Below, piece by piece: positions 8,801 to 15,676 of a stretch of 19,987 nucleotides of DNA (position 1 is the stretch's first letter; every line of letters starts with the position of its first letter). The notes beneath the pieces were generated by a model, which ran no database searches, was not told where the DNA came from, and worked only from the letters and a program-made list of their open reading frames with translations. Source of the stretch: Candidatus Tenderia sp. (GTDB lineage: Bacteria > Pseudomonadota > Gammaproteobacteria > Tenderiales > Tenderiaceae); assembly GCA_030148045.1 (NCBI GenBank), contig JASBUE010000294.1:1-19987 (forward strand), written 5' to 3'. The position numbers were made by a program, and so were the translations under genes.

Positions 8801-9387
8801 TCATCGATGCGGTCCAGATTCTCGCGCGTGTGCTTGATGCGATTCTCGGTCTCGCGGCGCCGCTCCTTGTACTTTGAAATGCCCGCCGCCTCTTCGATAA
8901 AGACGCGCAGCTCTTCGGGCTTGGCCTCGATCAGGCGCGAAATGGTGCCCTGCTCGATGATGGCGTAGCTGCGCGGCCCCAGGCCGGTGCCGAGAAAGAT
9001 GTCGGTGATGTCGCGGCGGCGGCACTTGGTGCCATTGAGGTAATAGTTGGACTGGCCGTCGCGGGTCACCTGGCGCTTGATGGAGATCTCGTTGTACTGG
9101 GCGTATTCGCCGCCCAGACGGCCGTCGATGTTGTCGAACATCAGCTCCACCGAGGCCTGTCCCACCGGCTTGCGCACCGTGGAGCCGTTGAAGATGACGT
9201 CCGACATGGAGTCGCCGCGCAGATTCTTGGCCGAACTCTCCCCCATCACCCAGCGCACTGCATCAATGGTATTGGACTTGCCGCAGCCATTGGGGCCGAC
9301 GATGCCGACCATATTGCTCGGCATGGGGATGGTGGTGGGATCGACAAAGGATTTGAAACCCGCCAGCTTGATCTTCTTCAGACGCAT
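5878..9387 (-). CDS. smc: Chromosome segregation ATPase SMC, interrupted by an in-frame TAG
   Basis: SMC is the large coiled-coil ATPase that, with ScpA and ScpB, organises and segregates the chromosome. Full length would be 1169 residues, normal for proteobacterial SMC. The N-terminal head has Walker A GPNGCGKSN at 31-39. Long coiled coils occupy about 170-500 and 680-940, rich in Glu, Gln, Arg and Leu, around a hinge domain near 520-660. The C-terminal head has LSGGEKAL near 1072-1079 and Walker B FCMLDEVDAP near 1096-1105. Codon 947 is TAG (6547-6549), in the segment after QSLPE. The same frame continues with strongly conserved SMC sequence (RIQRLGAINLAAIEEF and onward), with no frameshift. 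The first plausible restart after the TAG is the GTG at 6225, which would encode only 115 residues. The start ATG is preceded by GAAGG. The final stop is TAA. Confidence 0.94.
6547..6549 (-). other. In-frame TAG inside smc
   Basis: The minus-strand codons read CTG CCG GAA TAG GCC GAC GAA GCG CAG TGG. Upstream is the end of the second coiled coil; downstream is conserved C-terminal head sequence in the same frame. A single substitution from CAG or GAG would explain it. The 107 codons following the TAG contain no ATG, GTG or TTG, so an independent downstream product would lose most of the C-terminal domain. Confidence 0.9.
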
Positions 9388-9453
9388 TCGTTGATTAACC
9401 TTCAGATGTATCCAGAGACGCTTTCGCGTTAAAATATTGCCCGATCATACCAG

Positions 9454-9485
9454 ACCCGCAAGGTGACGCCAGGCGGGTATTTTTT
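9454..9485 (+). terminator. Intrinsic-terminator-like hairpin upstream of queF
   Basis: ACCCGC (9454-9459) pairs with GCGGGT (9473-9478), with a small inner GG/CC helix, and is followed by a run of T at 9480-9485. In plus-strand RNA this is a classic intrinsic terminator. There is no plus-strand gene before it in this divergent gap, so it either stops antisense transcription coming through smc or acts as an attenuator in a queF leader. Confidence 0.6.
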
Positions 9486-9528
9486 AAGCAACAACTATTC
9501 GTTAACTATTTGAGTATTATCTAAGATT

Positions 9529-9918
9529 ATGTCGACACAGCCGTCAAAAGAACTGGAAACCTTTGCCAATCCCATGCCGCAGCGGGATTATACCATCCGC
9601 ATCGATATACCCGAATTCACCTGCCTCTGCCCCAAGACCGGCCAACCCGATTTTGCCACGTTCAAAATCGAATATGTGCCCGACCAAAAATGCGTCGAGC
9701 TGAAGGCGCTCAAGCTCTACATGTGGTCCTTTCGTGACGAAGGGGCTTTTCACGAAAAAGTGACCAATGACATCCTCGCCGATCTGGTGGCGGCCACTGA
9801 GCCGCGCTTCATGCGTCTCACCGGCGTCTTCAATGTGCGCGGCGGCATCTACACCAGCGTCATCGCCGAGCACCGTGACCCCGACTGGACCCCGCCCACC
9901 GTGGTAACCCTGCCTTAA
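9529..9918 (+). CDS. queF: NADPH-dependent 7-cyano-7-deazaguanine (preQ0) reductase QueF, short type
   Basis: QueF reduces the nitrile of preQ0 to the aminomethyl group of preQ1 in queuosine biosynthesis, a modification of the wobble base of GUN tRNAs. The 129-residue length matches the single-domain type of Bacillus rather than the longer bimodular E. coli type. The catalytic Cys34 and Asp41 lie in CLCPKTGQPDF, and the QueF motif ELKALKLY (about 57-64) and FHE (74-76) are present. The ATG at 9529 has only a weak AAG upstream, with an AT-rich leader and a TATTAT eight bases before the start. It is the first gene of a tight run with the sugar kinase and cysZ, divergent from smc. The stop is TAA. 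Confidence 0.95.
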   Translation: MSTQPSKELETFANPMPQRDYTIRIDIPEFTCLCPKTGQPDFATFKIEYVPDQKCVELKALKLYMWSFRDEGAFHEKVTNDILADLVAATEPRFMRLTGVFNVRGGIYTSVIAEHRDPDWTPPTVVTLP

Positions 9919-11208
9919 GTGTCGGAACCGCTCTACATCGGCATCGATCTGGGCACCTCGGGCTGCCGCGCCATGGCCATCGACCGCGATGGCCGGCTGC
10001 AGGCCCGGGCCGCCACCGCCCTGCCCGAGCCTGAGCGCGACGGCGCCCGGGTTGAGCAGGACGCCGAGCTGTGGTGGCAAGGGGTGCGTGACACACTCGC
10101 ATCACTGCTACAGAAGATCCCGGCCGACTCGGTGCGGGCCATCGCAGTGGACGGCACCTCCGGCACCCTGCTGCTGGCCGACGGCAAGGGCGCCCCCCTC
10201 GGCCCGGCGCTGATGTACAACGACGGCCGCAGCCAAGTGGAAGCCGGGCGCATCTCCGAGATCGCGCCCAAAGAGTCCGCCGCCCACGGCGCCAGCTCGG
10301 CCCTGGCCAAGTTGCTGCACTTGACACCGGGAGCGGATGCGGCCTACGCCCTGCACCAGGCCGACTGGATCGTCGGCAAGCTGACCGGCCGTTGGGGTGT
10401 CAGCGATGAAAACAATTGCCTCAAGCTCGGCTTCGATGCCGTACGCAAGTGCTGGCCCGACTGGCTGGATGATCTGGGCGTCAAGCGAGAGCTGCTGCCC
10501 AAGGTTGTCATCCCGGGCACAGCGGTCGGCACCGTGACGGCAGCGGTCGCCGACGCCTTCGGCCTGCCGCCCGAAACGCTCATCGCCGCCGGCACCACCG
10601 ACAGCACCGCCGCCTTCATGGCCACCGGCGCCAGCGGGATCGGTGAGGCGGTCACCTCCCTCGGCTCGACACTGGTGATGAAGGTGATTGCCGACCGACC
10701 CATCTTCTCGCCCCGCCACGGCGTCTATTCCCAGCCGCTGGGTGACCGCTGGCTGGTAGGCGGCGGCTCCAACAGCGGCGGTGCGGTGCTATTACACTAC
10801 TTCAGCCAGCAACAGCTCGAAGCGATGATGCCGCGACTGAAGCCGGAACAACCCACCGGCCTGGACTATTACCCGCTGCTGACGCCGGGCGAGCGTTTTC
10901 CGCTCAATGACGGCCAATTGGCGCCGCGCCTCGCGCCCCGCCCGGACGACGACGTGGTGTTCTTCCAGGGCGTGCTCGAAGGCATGGCGCGCATCGAACA
11001 ACAGGGCTACCAGCTGCTGGCGGAACTGGGCGCGCCCTATCCCATCTCCGTCCGCAGCGCCGGCGGCGGCAGCCGCAATCCGGCCTGGACCACCATGCGC
11101 CAACGCCTGCTCGGCGTGCCCTTGCTCGAGGCGCGACAACAAGAGGCCGCCTACGGCAGCGCCCTGCTGGCACGCCAAGGTCATTTATCACAAGGAATCG
11201 TCATTTAA
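9919..11208 (+). CDS. FGGY-family D-ribulose kinase (SePSK/AtXK-1-like)
   Basis: This cytoplasmic FGGY kinase most likely phosphorylates D-ribulose to ribulose 5-phosphate. I recognise close similarity along its whole length to the cyanobacterial SePSK and plant XK-1 type rather than to classical xylulokinase. Shared stretches include DLGTSG at 10-15 (phosphate loop), VDGTSGT at 77-83, AGTTDSTAAF at 224-233 with likely catalytic D228, GEAVTSLGST at 242-251, GLDYYPLLTPGERFPL at 314-329, and the adenosine motif SAGGGSRN at 380-387. The length of 429 residues matches that subgroup. Translation starts at a GTG directly after the queF stop, with no spacer and no obvious ribosome site, indicating coupling. 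The TAA stop overlaps the cysZ ATG (TAATG). A xylulokinase label is the likely automatic call; substrate preference is inferred. Confidence 0.88.
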   Translation: MSEPLYIGIDLGTSGCRAMAIDRDGRLQARAATALPEPERDGARVEQDAELWWQGVRDTLASLLQKIPADSVRAIAVDGTSGTLLLADGKGAPLGPALMYNDGRSQVEAGRISEIAPKESAAHGASSALAKLLHLTPGADAAYALHQADWIVGKLTGRWGVSDENNCLKLGFDAVRKCWPDWLDDLGVKRELLPKVVIPGTAVGTVTAAVADAFGLPPETLIAAGTTDSTAAFMATGASGIGEAVTSLGSTLVMKVIADRPIFSPRHGVYSQPLGDRWLVGGGSNSGGAVLLHYFSQQQLEAMMPRLKPEQPTGLDYYPLLTPGERFPLNDGQLAPRLAPRPDDDVVFFQGVLEGMARIEQQGYQLLAELGAPYPISVRSAGGGSRNPAWTTMRQRLLGVPLLEARQQEAAYGSALLARQGHLSQGIVI

Positions 11209-11933
11209 TGAATCCCTTCATCGGCCCGCTCTATGCCATCAAAGGCTTCAATCTGATCCGCCGCCCCGGCCTGCGTCGCTATGTGCTCATCCCGCTGTTG
11301 GTCAATATCGTCCTATTCAGCGGCGCCATCTGGCTCAGCGCCGGCTACTTCGACGCCTACATGGCCGAGCTGCTGCCGCAGGGCTATGACTGGCTGGAGT
11401 GGTTGCTGTGGCCCCTGTTCGCCGTCGCCATGCTGCTGACCATGTTCTACACCTTCACCCTGGTGGCCAATCTCATCTGCGCCCCCTTCAACGGCCTGCT
11501 GGCCGAGAAGGTGGAGATGGAACTCACCGGGACCACCGGCGGTGACGACACCACCCTGATGCAGGCGCTCAAGGATAGCCCCACAGCGCTCTGGAACGAG
11601 CTGCGCAAACTGGGTTATTTCCTGGTGCGCGCCATTCCACTGTTGATTCTGTTTTTGATCCCCGGTCTGAATCTGCTGGCGCCGTTTTTGTGGATCGCCT
11701 TCAGCGCCTCGCTGTTGGCCAAGGAGTATCTCGACTACCCCATGGCCAATCACGGTTACAGCTTCGATCAGCAGCGTGACATATTAGAGCAACACCGCAT
11801 CGGCAGCCTGAGTTTCGGCGCCAGCATCATGGTGCTGACCCTGATCCCCGTGGTGAATTTCATGGTGATGCCGCTGGCCGTGGCCGGAGCAACGGCCCTT
11901 TATCTTGCACGCATCAAACCAAAGGAGGCGTAG
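11208..11933 (+). CDS. cysZ: CysZ/EI24-family membrane protein (sulfate transport)
   Basis: CysZ is an inner-membrane protein that brings sulfate in for cysteine synthesis in E. coli. The 241-residue protein has the family start pattern (FIGPLYAIKGFNLIRRPGLRRYVLIPLLVNIVLF) and hydrophobic segments near residues 26-46, 66-90, 135-165 and 205-235. The conserved NLICAPFNGLLAEKVE block lies at about 88-103. The ATG overlaps the kinase stop as TAATG, and AAGGA lies 11 bases upstream, so it is the third gene of the queF operon. It ends on TAG. If that TAG were read through, only 11 residues (IVGCSVYTDKL) would be added before TGA. No sulfur-assimilation genes flank it, so the role rests on family membership. 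Confidence 0.9.
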   Translation: MNPFIGPLYAIKGFNLIRRPGLRRYVLIPLLVNIVLFSGAIWLSAGYFDAYMAELLPQGYDWLEWLLWPLFAVAMLLTMFYTFTLVANLICAPFNGLLAEKVEMELTGTTGGDDTTLMQALKDSPTALWNELRKLGYFLVRAIPLLILFLIPGLNLLAPFLWIAFSASLLAKEYLDYPMANHGYSFDQQRDILEQHRIGSLSFGASIMVLTLIPVVNFMVMPLAVAGATALYLARIKPKEA

Positions 11934-11966
11934 ATAGTAGGTTGCAGTGTGTACACCGACAAACTC

Positions 11967-11975
11967 TGATATAAT
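11967..11975 (+). promoter_or_regulatory. Extended -10 promoter for deaD
   Basis: TGATATAAT fits the extended -10 pattern TGnTATAAT exactly. No good -35 lies at 17 bases, which extended -10 promoters tolerate. The predicted transcript would have a leader of roughly 75 bases ahead of the deaD ATG. A GTGTACAC palindrome sits just upstream at 11949-11956. Confidence 0.6.
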
Positions 11976-12056
11976 GCGCCCCCTGTAATTCATCGCAATA
12001 GCCACCACTCCCCCGGGTCGTCGCCATTGCCTCAAGACCGCAAAGGTGTACCCCCC

Positions 12057-13823
12057 ATGTCCGCTCCACACCCCTCCATCCAGTCGTTTGCCGAACTGGG
12101 TCTCAGCCCCTCCGTGCTCGACGCCCTGACCGAGGTCGGTTACGAAACCCCGTCACCCATCCAGGCCGAGACCATCCCCCACCTGCTGCAAGGCCGGGAC
12201 GTGCTCGGCCAGGCCCAGACCGGCACCGGCAAGACCGCCGCCTTCGCCCTGCCGCTGTTGTCGCGCATCGATCTGAAGCGGCTGGCACCGCAGCTGCTGG
12301 TGCTGGCGCCGACGCGCGAACTGGCCATCCAGGTGGCCGAGGCGTTTCAGAAGTATGCCGCCAAAATGAAGGGCTTCCACGTCGCGCCCATCTATGGCGG
12401 CCAAAGCTACGAGACCCAACTGCGCCAGCTCAGGCGCGGCGTGCACGTGGTGGTCGGTACCCCCGGCCGCGTCATGGACCACATGCGCAAGGGCACCCTC
12501 AAGCTGGACGGCCTCAACGCCCTGGTGCTGGATGAGGCGGATGAAATGCTGCGCATGGGCTTCATCGACGATGTCGAGTGGATCCTGGAGCAGACCCCGG
12601 CGCAGCGCCAGGTGGCCCTGTTCTCCGCCACCATGCCGGCGGTAATCCGCAAGATCGCCGAGCGCCACCTGAACAACCCGGAACAGATCACCATCAAGGT
12701 CAAGACGACCACGGCGGAGACCATCCGCCAGCGTTACTGGATGGTCAGCGGCCTGCACAAGCTGGACGCCCTGACCCGCCTGCTGGAAGTGGAAGCCTTC
12801 GACGGCATGCTGGTGTTCGTGCGCACCAAGAACGCCGCCGCCGAACTGGCGGAAAAACTGGAGGCGCGCGGCTATGCCGCCGCCGCCCTGACCGGTGACA
12901 TGGTGCAGGCCCAGCGCGAGCGCACCGTGGAGCAGCTCAAGTCCGGCAAGCTGGACATCCTGGTCGCCACCGATGTCGTGGCCCGCGGCCTGGACGTGGA
13001 GCGCATCACCCACGTCATCAATTACGACATCCCCTACGACACCGAGTCCTACACCCATCGTATCGGCCGTACCGGCCGTGCCGGACGCAAGGGCGATGCC
13101 ATCCTGTTCGTGGCGCCGCGCGAAAAACGCATGCTGCACACCATCGAGAAGGCGACGCGGCAGAAGATCGAACAGGTGGAACTGCCCTCCACCGAGACTA
13201 TCAACGACAAGCGTATCGAACGTTTCAACCAGCGCATCAGCGATACGCTCAACGAAGAAAATCTGGAGTTCTTTGTGCAGCTGATGGAGAACTACCAGCA
13301 GGAACACAACGTTCCCGCCCTGGAAATCGCCGCCGCCCTGGCCAAGATGGTGCAGGGCAACCAGCCGCTGCTGCTCAGAGAGCGCAACACCCCCGAGGCG
13401 CGTGACGTAAAATCTCTCGACAAACGCGAGCGAGCGGAAAAACGCAAACCGAAATCAGAGCGCCCCAAAAAGAGCGGACCGCCCGAGGCGGGCATGGAAC
13501 GCTTTCGTCTGGAGGTGGGCCACAAGGACAAGGTCAAGCCGGGCAACATCGTCGGCGCCATCGCCAACGAGGCCGGCCTCGACAGCGAACACATCGGCCG
13601 CATCGAAATCCATGACGATCACAGCCTTGTGGATCTGCCCGAAGGCATGCCCAAGGATGTTTTCGAAGACCTGAAGGTAGCCTGGGTAATGGGCAAACAG
13701 CTACGTATTTCGAAGCTGGGGCAGGAAAAAAGTTTTGCCCGGAAGGGTGCCACGCCCAAAAGCCGCAATAAGGGCAGGGCAATGCAGACAAAGGCTAAAA
13801 AGCCTAAATCAAAAGGCACATGA
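12057..13823 (+). CDS. deaD: ATP-dependent DEAD-box RNA helicase DeaD/CsdA
   Basis: DeaD unwinds RNA helices in ribosome assembly and mRNA turnover, especially in the cold. The 588-residue protein has the Q-motif with FAELGLSPSVLDAL and TPSPIQAETIP, motif I AQTGTGKT at 53-60, PTRELA at 85-90, TPGR at 135-138, DEAD at 159-162, SAT at 190-192 and HRIGRTGR in the second RecA domain. A DbpA-like RNA-binding domain follows near 480-555 (RLEVGHKDKVKPGNIVGAI), then a basic Lys-rich tail. I chose the ATG at 12057, which has AAAGG ten bases upstream, over an in-frame TTG at 12027. It has its own promoter after cysZ and a strong terminator directly after the TGA stop. The long leader could support the cold-shock control known in E. 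coli, but the sequence does not show this. Confidence 0.95.
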   Translation: MSAPHPSIQSFAELGLSPSVLDALTEVGYETPSPIQAETIPHLLQGRDVLGQAQTGTGKTAAFALPLLSRIDLKRLAPQLLVLAPTRELAIQVAEAFQKYAAKMKGFHVAPIYGGQSYETQLRQLRRGVHVVVGTPGRVMDHMRKGTLKLDGLNALVLDEADEMLRMGFIDDVEWILEQTPAQRQVALFSATMPAVIRKIAERHLNNPEQITIKVKTTTAETIRQRYWMVSGLHKLDALTRLLEVEAFDGMLVFVRTKNAAAELAEKLEARGYAAAALTGDMVQAQRERTVEQLKSGKLDILVATDVVARGLDVERITHVINYDIPYDTESYTHRIGRTGRAGRKGDAILFVAPREKRMLHTIEKATRQKIEQVELPSTETINDKRIERFNQRISDTLNEENLEFFVQLMENYQQEHNVPALEIAAALAKMVQGNQPLLLRERNTPEARDVKSLDKRERAEKRKPKSERPKKSGPPEAGMERFRLEVGHKDKVKPGNIVGAIANEAGLDSEHIGRIEIHDDHSLVDLPEGMPKDVFEDLKVAWVMGKQLRISKLGQEKSFARKGATPKSRNKGRAMQTKAKKPKSKGT

Positions 13824-13856
13824 GGGATATGCTCCTCGGACATATCCCCGATTTTT
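13824..13856 (+). terminator. Intrinsic terminator after deaD
   Basis: GGGATATG (13824-13831) and CATATCCC (13841-13848) form a perfect 8 bp stem with a 9-base loop, followed by CGATTTTT. It begins at the base after the deaD stop. The minus-strand version lacks a T run directly after the stem, so it mainly serves deaD. Confidence 0.85.
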
Positions 13857-13903
13857 CATATAGTGTCTCTCTTGCAATAAGCTTTATCATGGGGATATTT
13901 GAT

Positions 13904-13927
13904 CAAGCATGTTTGCGCTTGTTTTTT
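13904..13927 (+). terminator. Possible second terminator downstream of deaD
   Basis: CAAGC (13904-13908) pairs with GCTTG (13917-13921) around an 8-base loop and is followed by six T residues. It is weaker than the first hairpin. It overlaps the last codon of the convergent MscS-like gene and may back up deaD termination. Confidence 0.4.
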
Positions 13928-15602
13928 ATCCCTCTTCCCGCGCCAGGTGCACGCTCAGCTGGCTGAATGGGATCACCCAGCCGTTTTCGTTACAGGCCTC
14001 GACGGCGATCTTCTGCAACAGGCGATTGAGCTGCAGATATGCCCCCGCCGCCGCGCTGTCGCAGCTGACAATGCCGATAAAATCAAGTGACGAGGCACCG
14101 GCCTGGGCGAACTCCAGCGCCACGCTTTGCACGTGCTTTCCAAGAGGATGCCGCTGTAATCGTTCGAAAATATAGGATTCCAACCGTTCACGGATGCTCT
14201 CCGTCACATCCGGCTGGTGCCGGTAATCGATGCCGAAACGCAGCACAACCATAAAACCGTCCAGGGAGAGGTTGCGTGGGTTCTGATCCAGAAAACCCGG
14301 CGCGGTAAAATTCTTGATCGCTCCGGCCACACGCAATTGCACCGTTTCCGGTGTTTGCAGAATCACGCGGCCGAAAGTTTCGTCAGACAATACGACGTAG
14401 TCGTCCTGCCGGGTCGGGAACCAGGGCTCTCGTTCATCAAAGGGGCGCGACACCAGCGCCGTCAGGCTGCTCAACGGCAACCGTAAGGTAGCGCCGGTGA
14501 GCCATGGATTGACCAGCGTGGAATAGACACGCAGCGTCTGCACCTGCCACGGCAGGCCGTTATAGATGACCCGTTCACCCTCGCGCACGGCACCAATATT
14601 GAGCAGCAATTTGGCCTCGCTGAGATAGCCGGGCAGATAGCGCTGCAGGGCCAGGGCCATGCCCACCAGGATGATGATCAACAGACCGAGCAGTATCCAG
14701 TCGCCACGGGCATACAGCACCGCCATGCCTGCCAGCAGTGCCACCAGCGAACCGATCATTACCAACACCAGATGCAGCGCCCGCGAGGCCAGCGAGGGAC
14801 GCCTGCCGCGCCGCAGCAGCCAACGGCTGTAGATGCGATTGGCCTGCCAGATCACCACATAGACGAACACCGCCGCCAAAATCGCCAACAGCAGATTCAA
14901 CAGCCGTCCGGTGAAGAGTTCCTTCAGGACATCGATGGATTTTTGCTCGGCGTCGGCGCTGGGCGAGAGCAGTTCGCGCAGCTCGAAGTTGATCAGATCG
15001 AGACGGTCCTGCAGATCATCGCGCCGTTTGGTCCAGCGTTTTTCCAGTTCCGAAAAAGCGCTGACCAGTTGCGGCGACGGCGCCTGGGCACGATATTCCG
15101 CCACGCTCTTGAGCGCCGCCTCGGCAGCTACCAGGCGCTGCTGAAAGTGGAGCTGCTCCGAGCGCAACCGCTCTATCTTACGCGGCCGTTCCGTCAAGCG
15201 GCGCAGTTCGACCAAGATGGGTTCGAACACCGACTCGAGCTCGCTCCGCCAATCAAACTTCTCTTCTTCGGCGGCGGGCTTGAACAGCGCCATATCGACA
15301 CCGCCGGCGGCCCACATCTCCCAGGCCAGCTGCAGGGAGCTCAACTCCTGGGTGAGGCGTTCCAGTTCGGCCTGAGCCTGCTTGCGCTCGCTTTCGGTCT
15401 GCGCATCGACCAGCGCTTTGCGTGCCTGATCCAGTTCCTCTCGGACTGCGTCGATGGTGGAAATCAGGTTCTCGAAGTGGCGCCAGGTGCTACTTTTTTC
15501 CTCAATCGGCTGGCTTGCAGATATGTCACTTTGCTGTGCCAGCGCATGCGCTGTCAGGGCGAACATGCACAGCAGACTGAACAAGGCGATGAAACGATTC
15601 AT
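13926..15602 (-). CDS. MscS-like mechanosensitive channel-type membrane protein with periplasmic coiled coil
   Basis: I recognise only a divergent MscS-type core, so the function is uncertain. The 558-residue protein has a signal peptide (1-22, ending ALAQQ) and a long, probably periplasmic, charged helical region at about 45-215 with coiled-coil character. Three hydrophobic helices follow near 233-253, 275-297 and 302-320. After them comes a segment like the MscS beta domain: VREGERVIYNGLPWQVQTLRVYSTLV at about 339-364, with a polar and nonpolar pattern up to 385. The C-terminal part (about 395-550) would be cytoplasmic, with RFGIDYRHQPDVTESIRERLE resembling the MscS alpha/beta domain. GAGGA precedes the ATG. 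It follows an aminotransferase by about 74 bases, with a candidate promoter between them. An osmotic or membrane-tension role is an inference. Confidence 0.7.
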   Translation of the reverse strand: MNRFIALFSLLCMFALTAHALAQQSDISASQPIEEKSSTWRHFENLISTIDAVREELDQARKALVDAQTESERKQAQAELERLTQELSSLQLAWEMWAAGGVDMALFKPAAEEEKFDWRSELESVFEPILVELRRLTERPRKIERLRSEQLHFQQRLVAAEAALKSVAEYRAQAPSPQLVSAFSELEKRWTKRRDDLQDRLDLINFELRELLSPSADAEQKSIDVLKELFTGRLLNLLLAILAAVFVYVVIWQANRIYSRWLLRRGRRPSLASRALHLVLVMIGSLVALLAGMAVLYARGDWILLGLLIIILVGMALALQRYLPGYLSEAKLLLNIGAVREGERVIYNGLPWQVQTLRVYSTLVNPWLTGATLRLPLSSLTALVSRPFDEREPWFPTRQDDYVVLSDETFGRVILQTPETVQLRVAGAIKNFTAPGFLDQNPRNLSLDGFMVVLRFGIDYRHQPDVTESIRERLESYIFERLQRHPLGKHVQSVALEFAQAGASSLDFIGIVSCDSAAAGAYLQLNRLLQKIAVEACNENGWVIPFSQLSVHLAREEG

Positions 15603-15642
15603 GTGGTTTGCGTCCTCACCGGATTCTCATATGGATACGGCA

Positions 15643-15670
15643 ATAATAGTGGGCCTGCCGCCGGCCGCAA
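15643..15670 (-). promoter_or_regulatory. Candidate promoter for the MscS-like gene
   Basis: On the minus strand TTGCGG (15670-15665) and TATTAT (15648-15643) are separated by 16 bases, in the short gap between the aminotransferase stop and the MscS-like start. The -10 matches 5 of 6 positions and the -35 matches 3 of 6. Confidence 0.4.
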
Positions 15671-15676
15671 AAAATT

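Noticed and set aside
1098..9387. Firm claim of pyrrolysine in MutL and SMC
   Set aside because: No pyl genes or CUA tRNA are in the window, neither protein is a known pyrrolysine protein, and the mutL column is Gln in E. coli. Recoding remains only one hypothesis.
9451..9490. preQ1 riboswitch in front of queF
   Set aside because: The hairpin is followed by T residues, not the A-rich pseudoknot tail of preQ1-I, and I cannot recognise the class II or III layout. Kept only as a terminator-like hairpin.
12027..12056. Upstream TTG start for deaD
   Set aside because: It would add ten residues not typical of DeaD, whereas the ATG at 12057 has AAAGG at good spacing.
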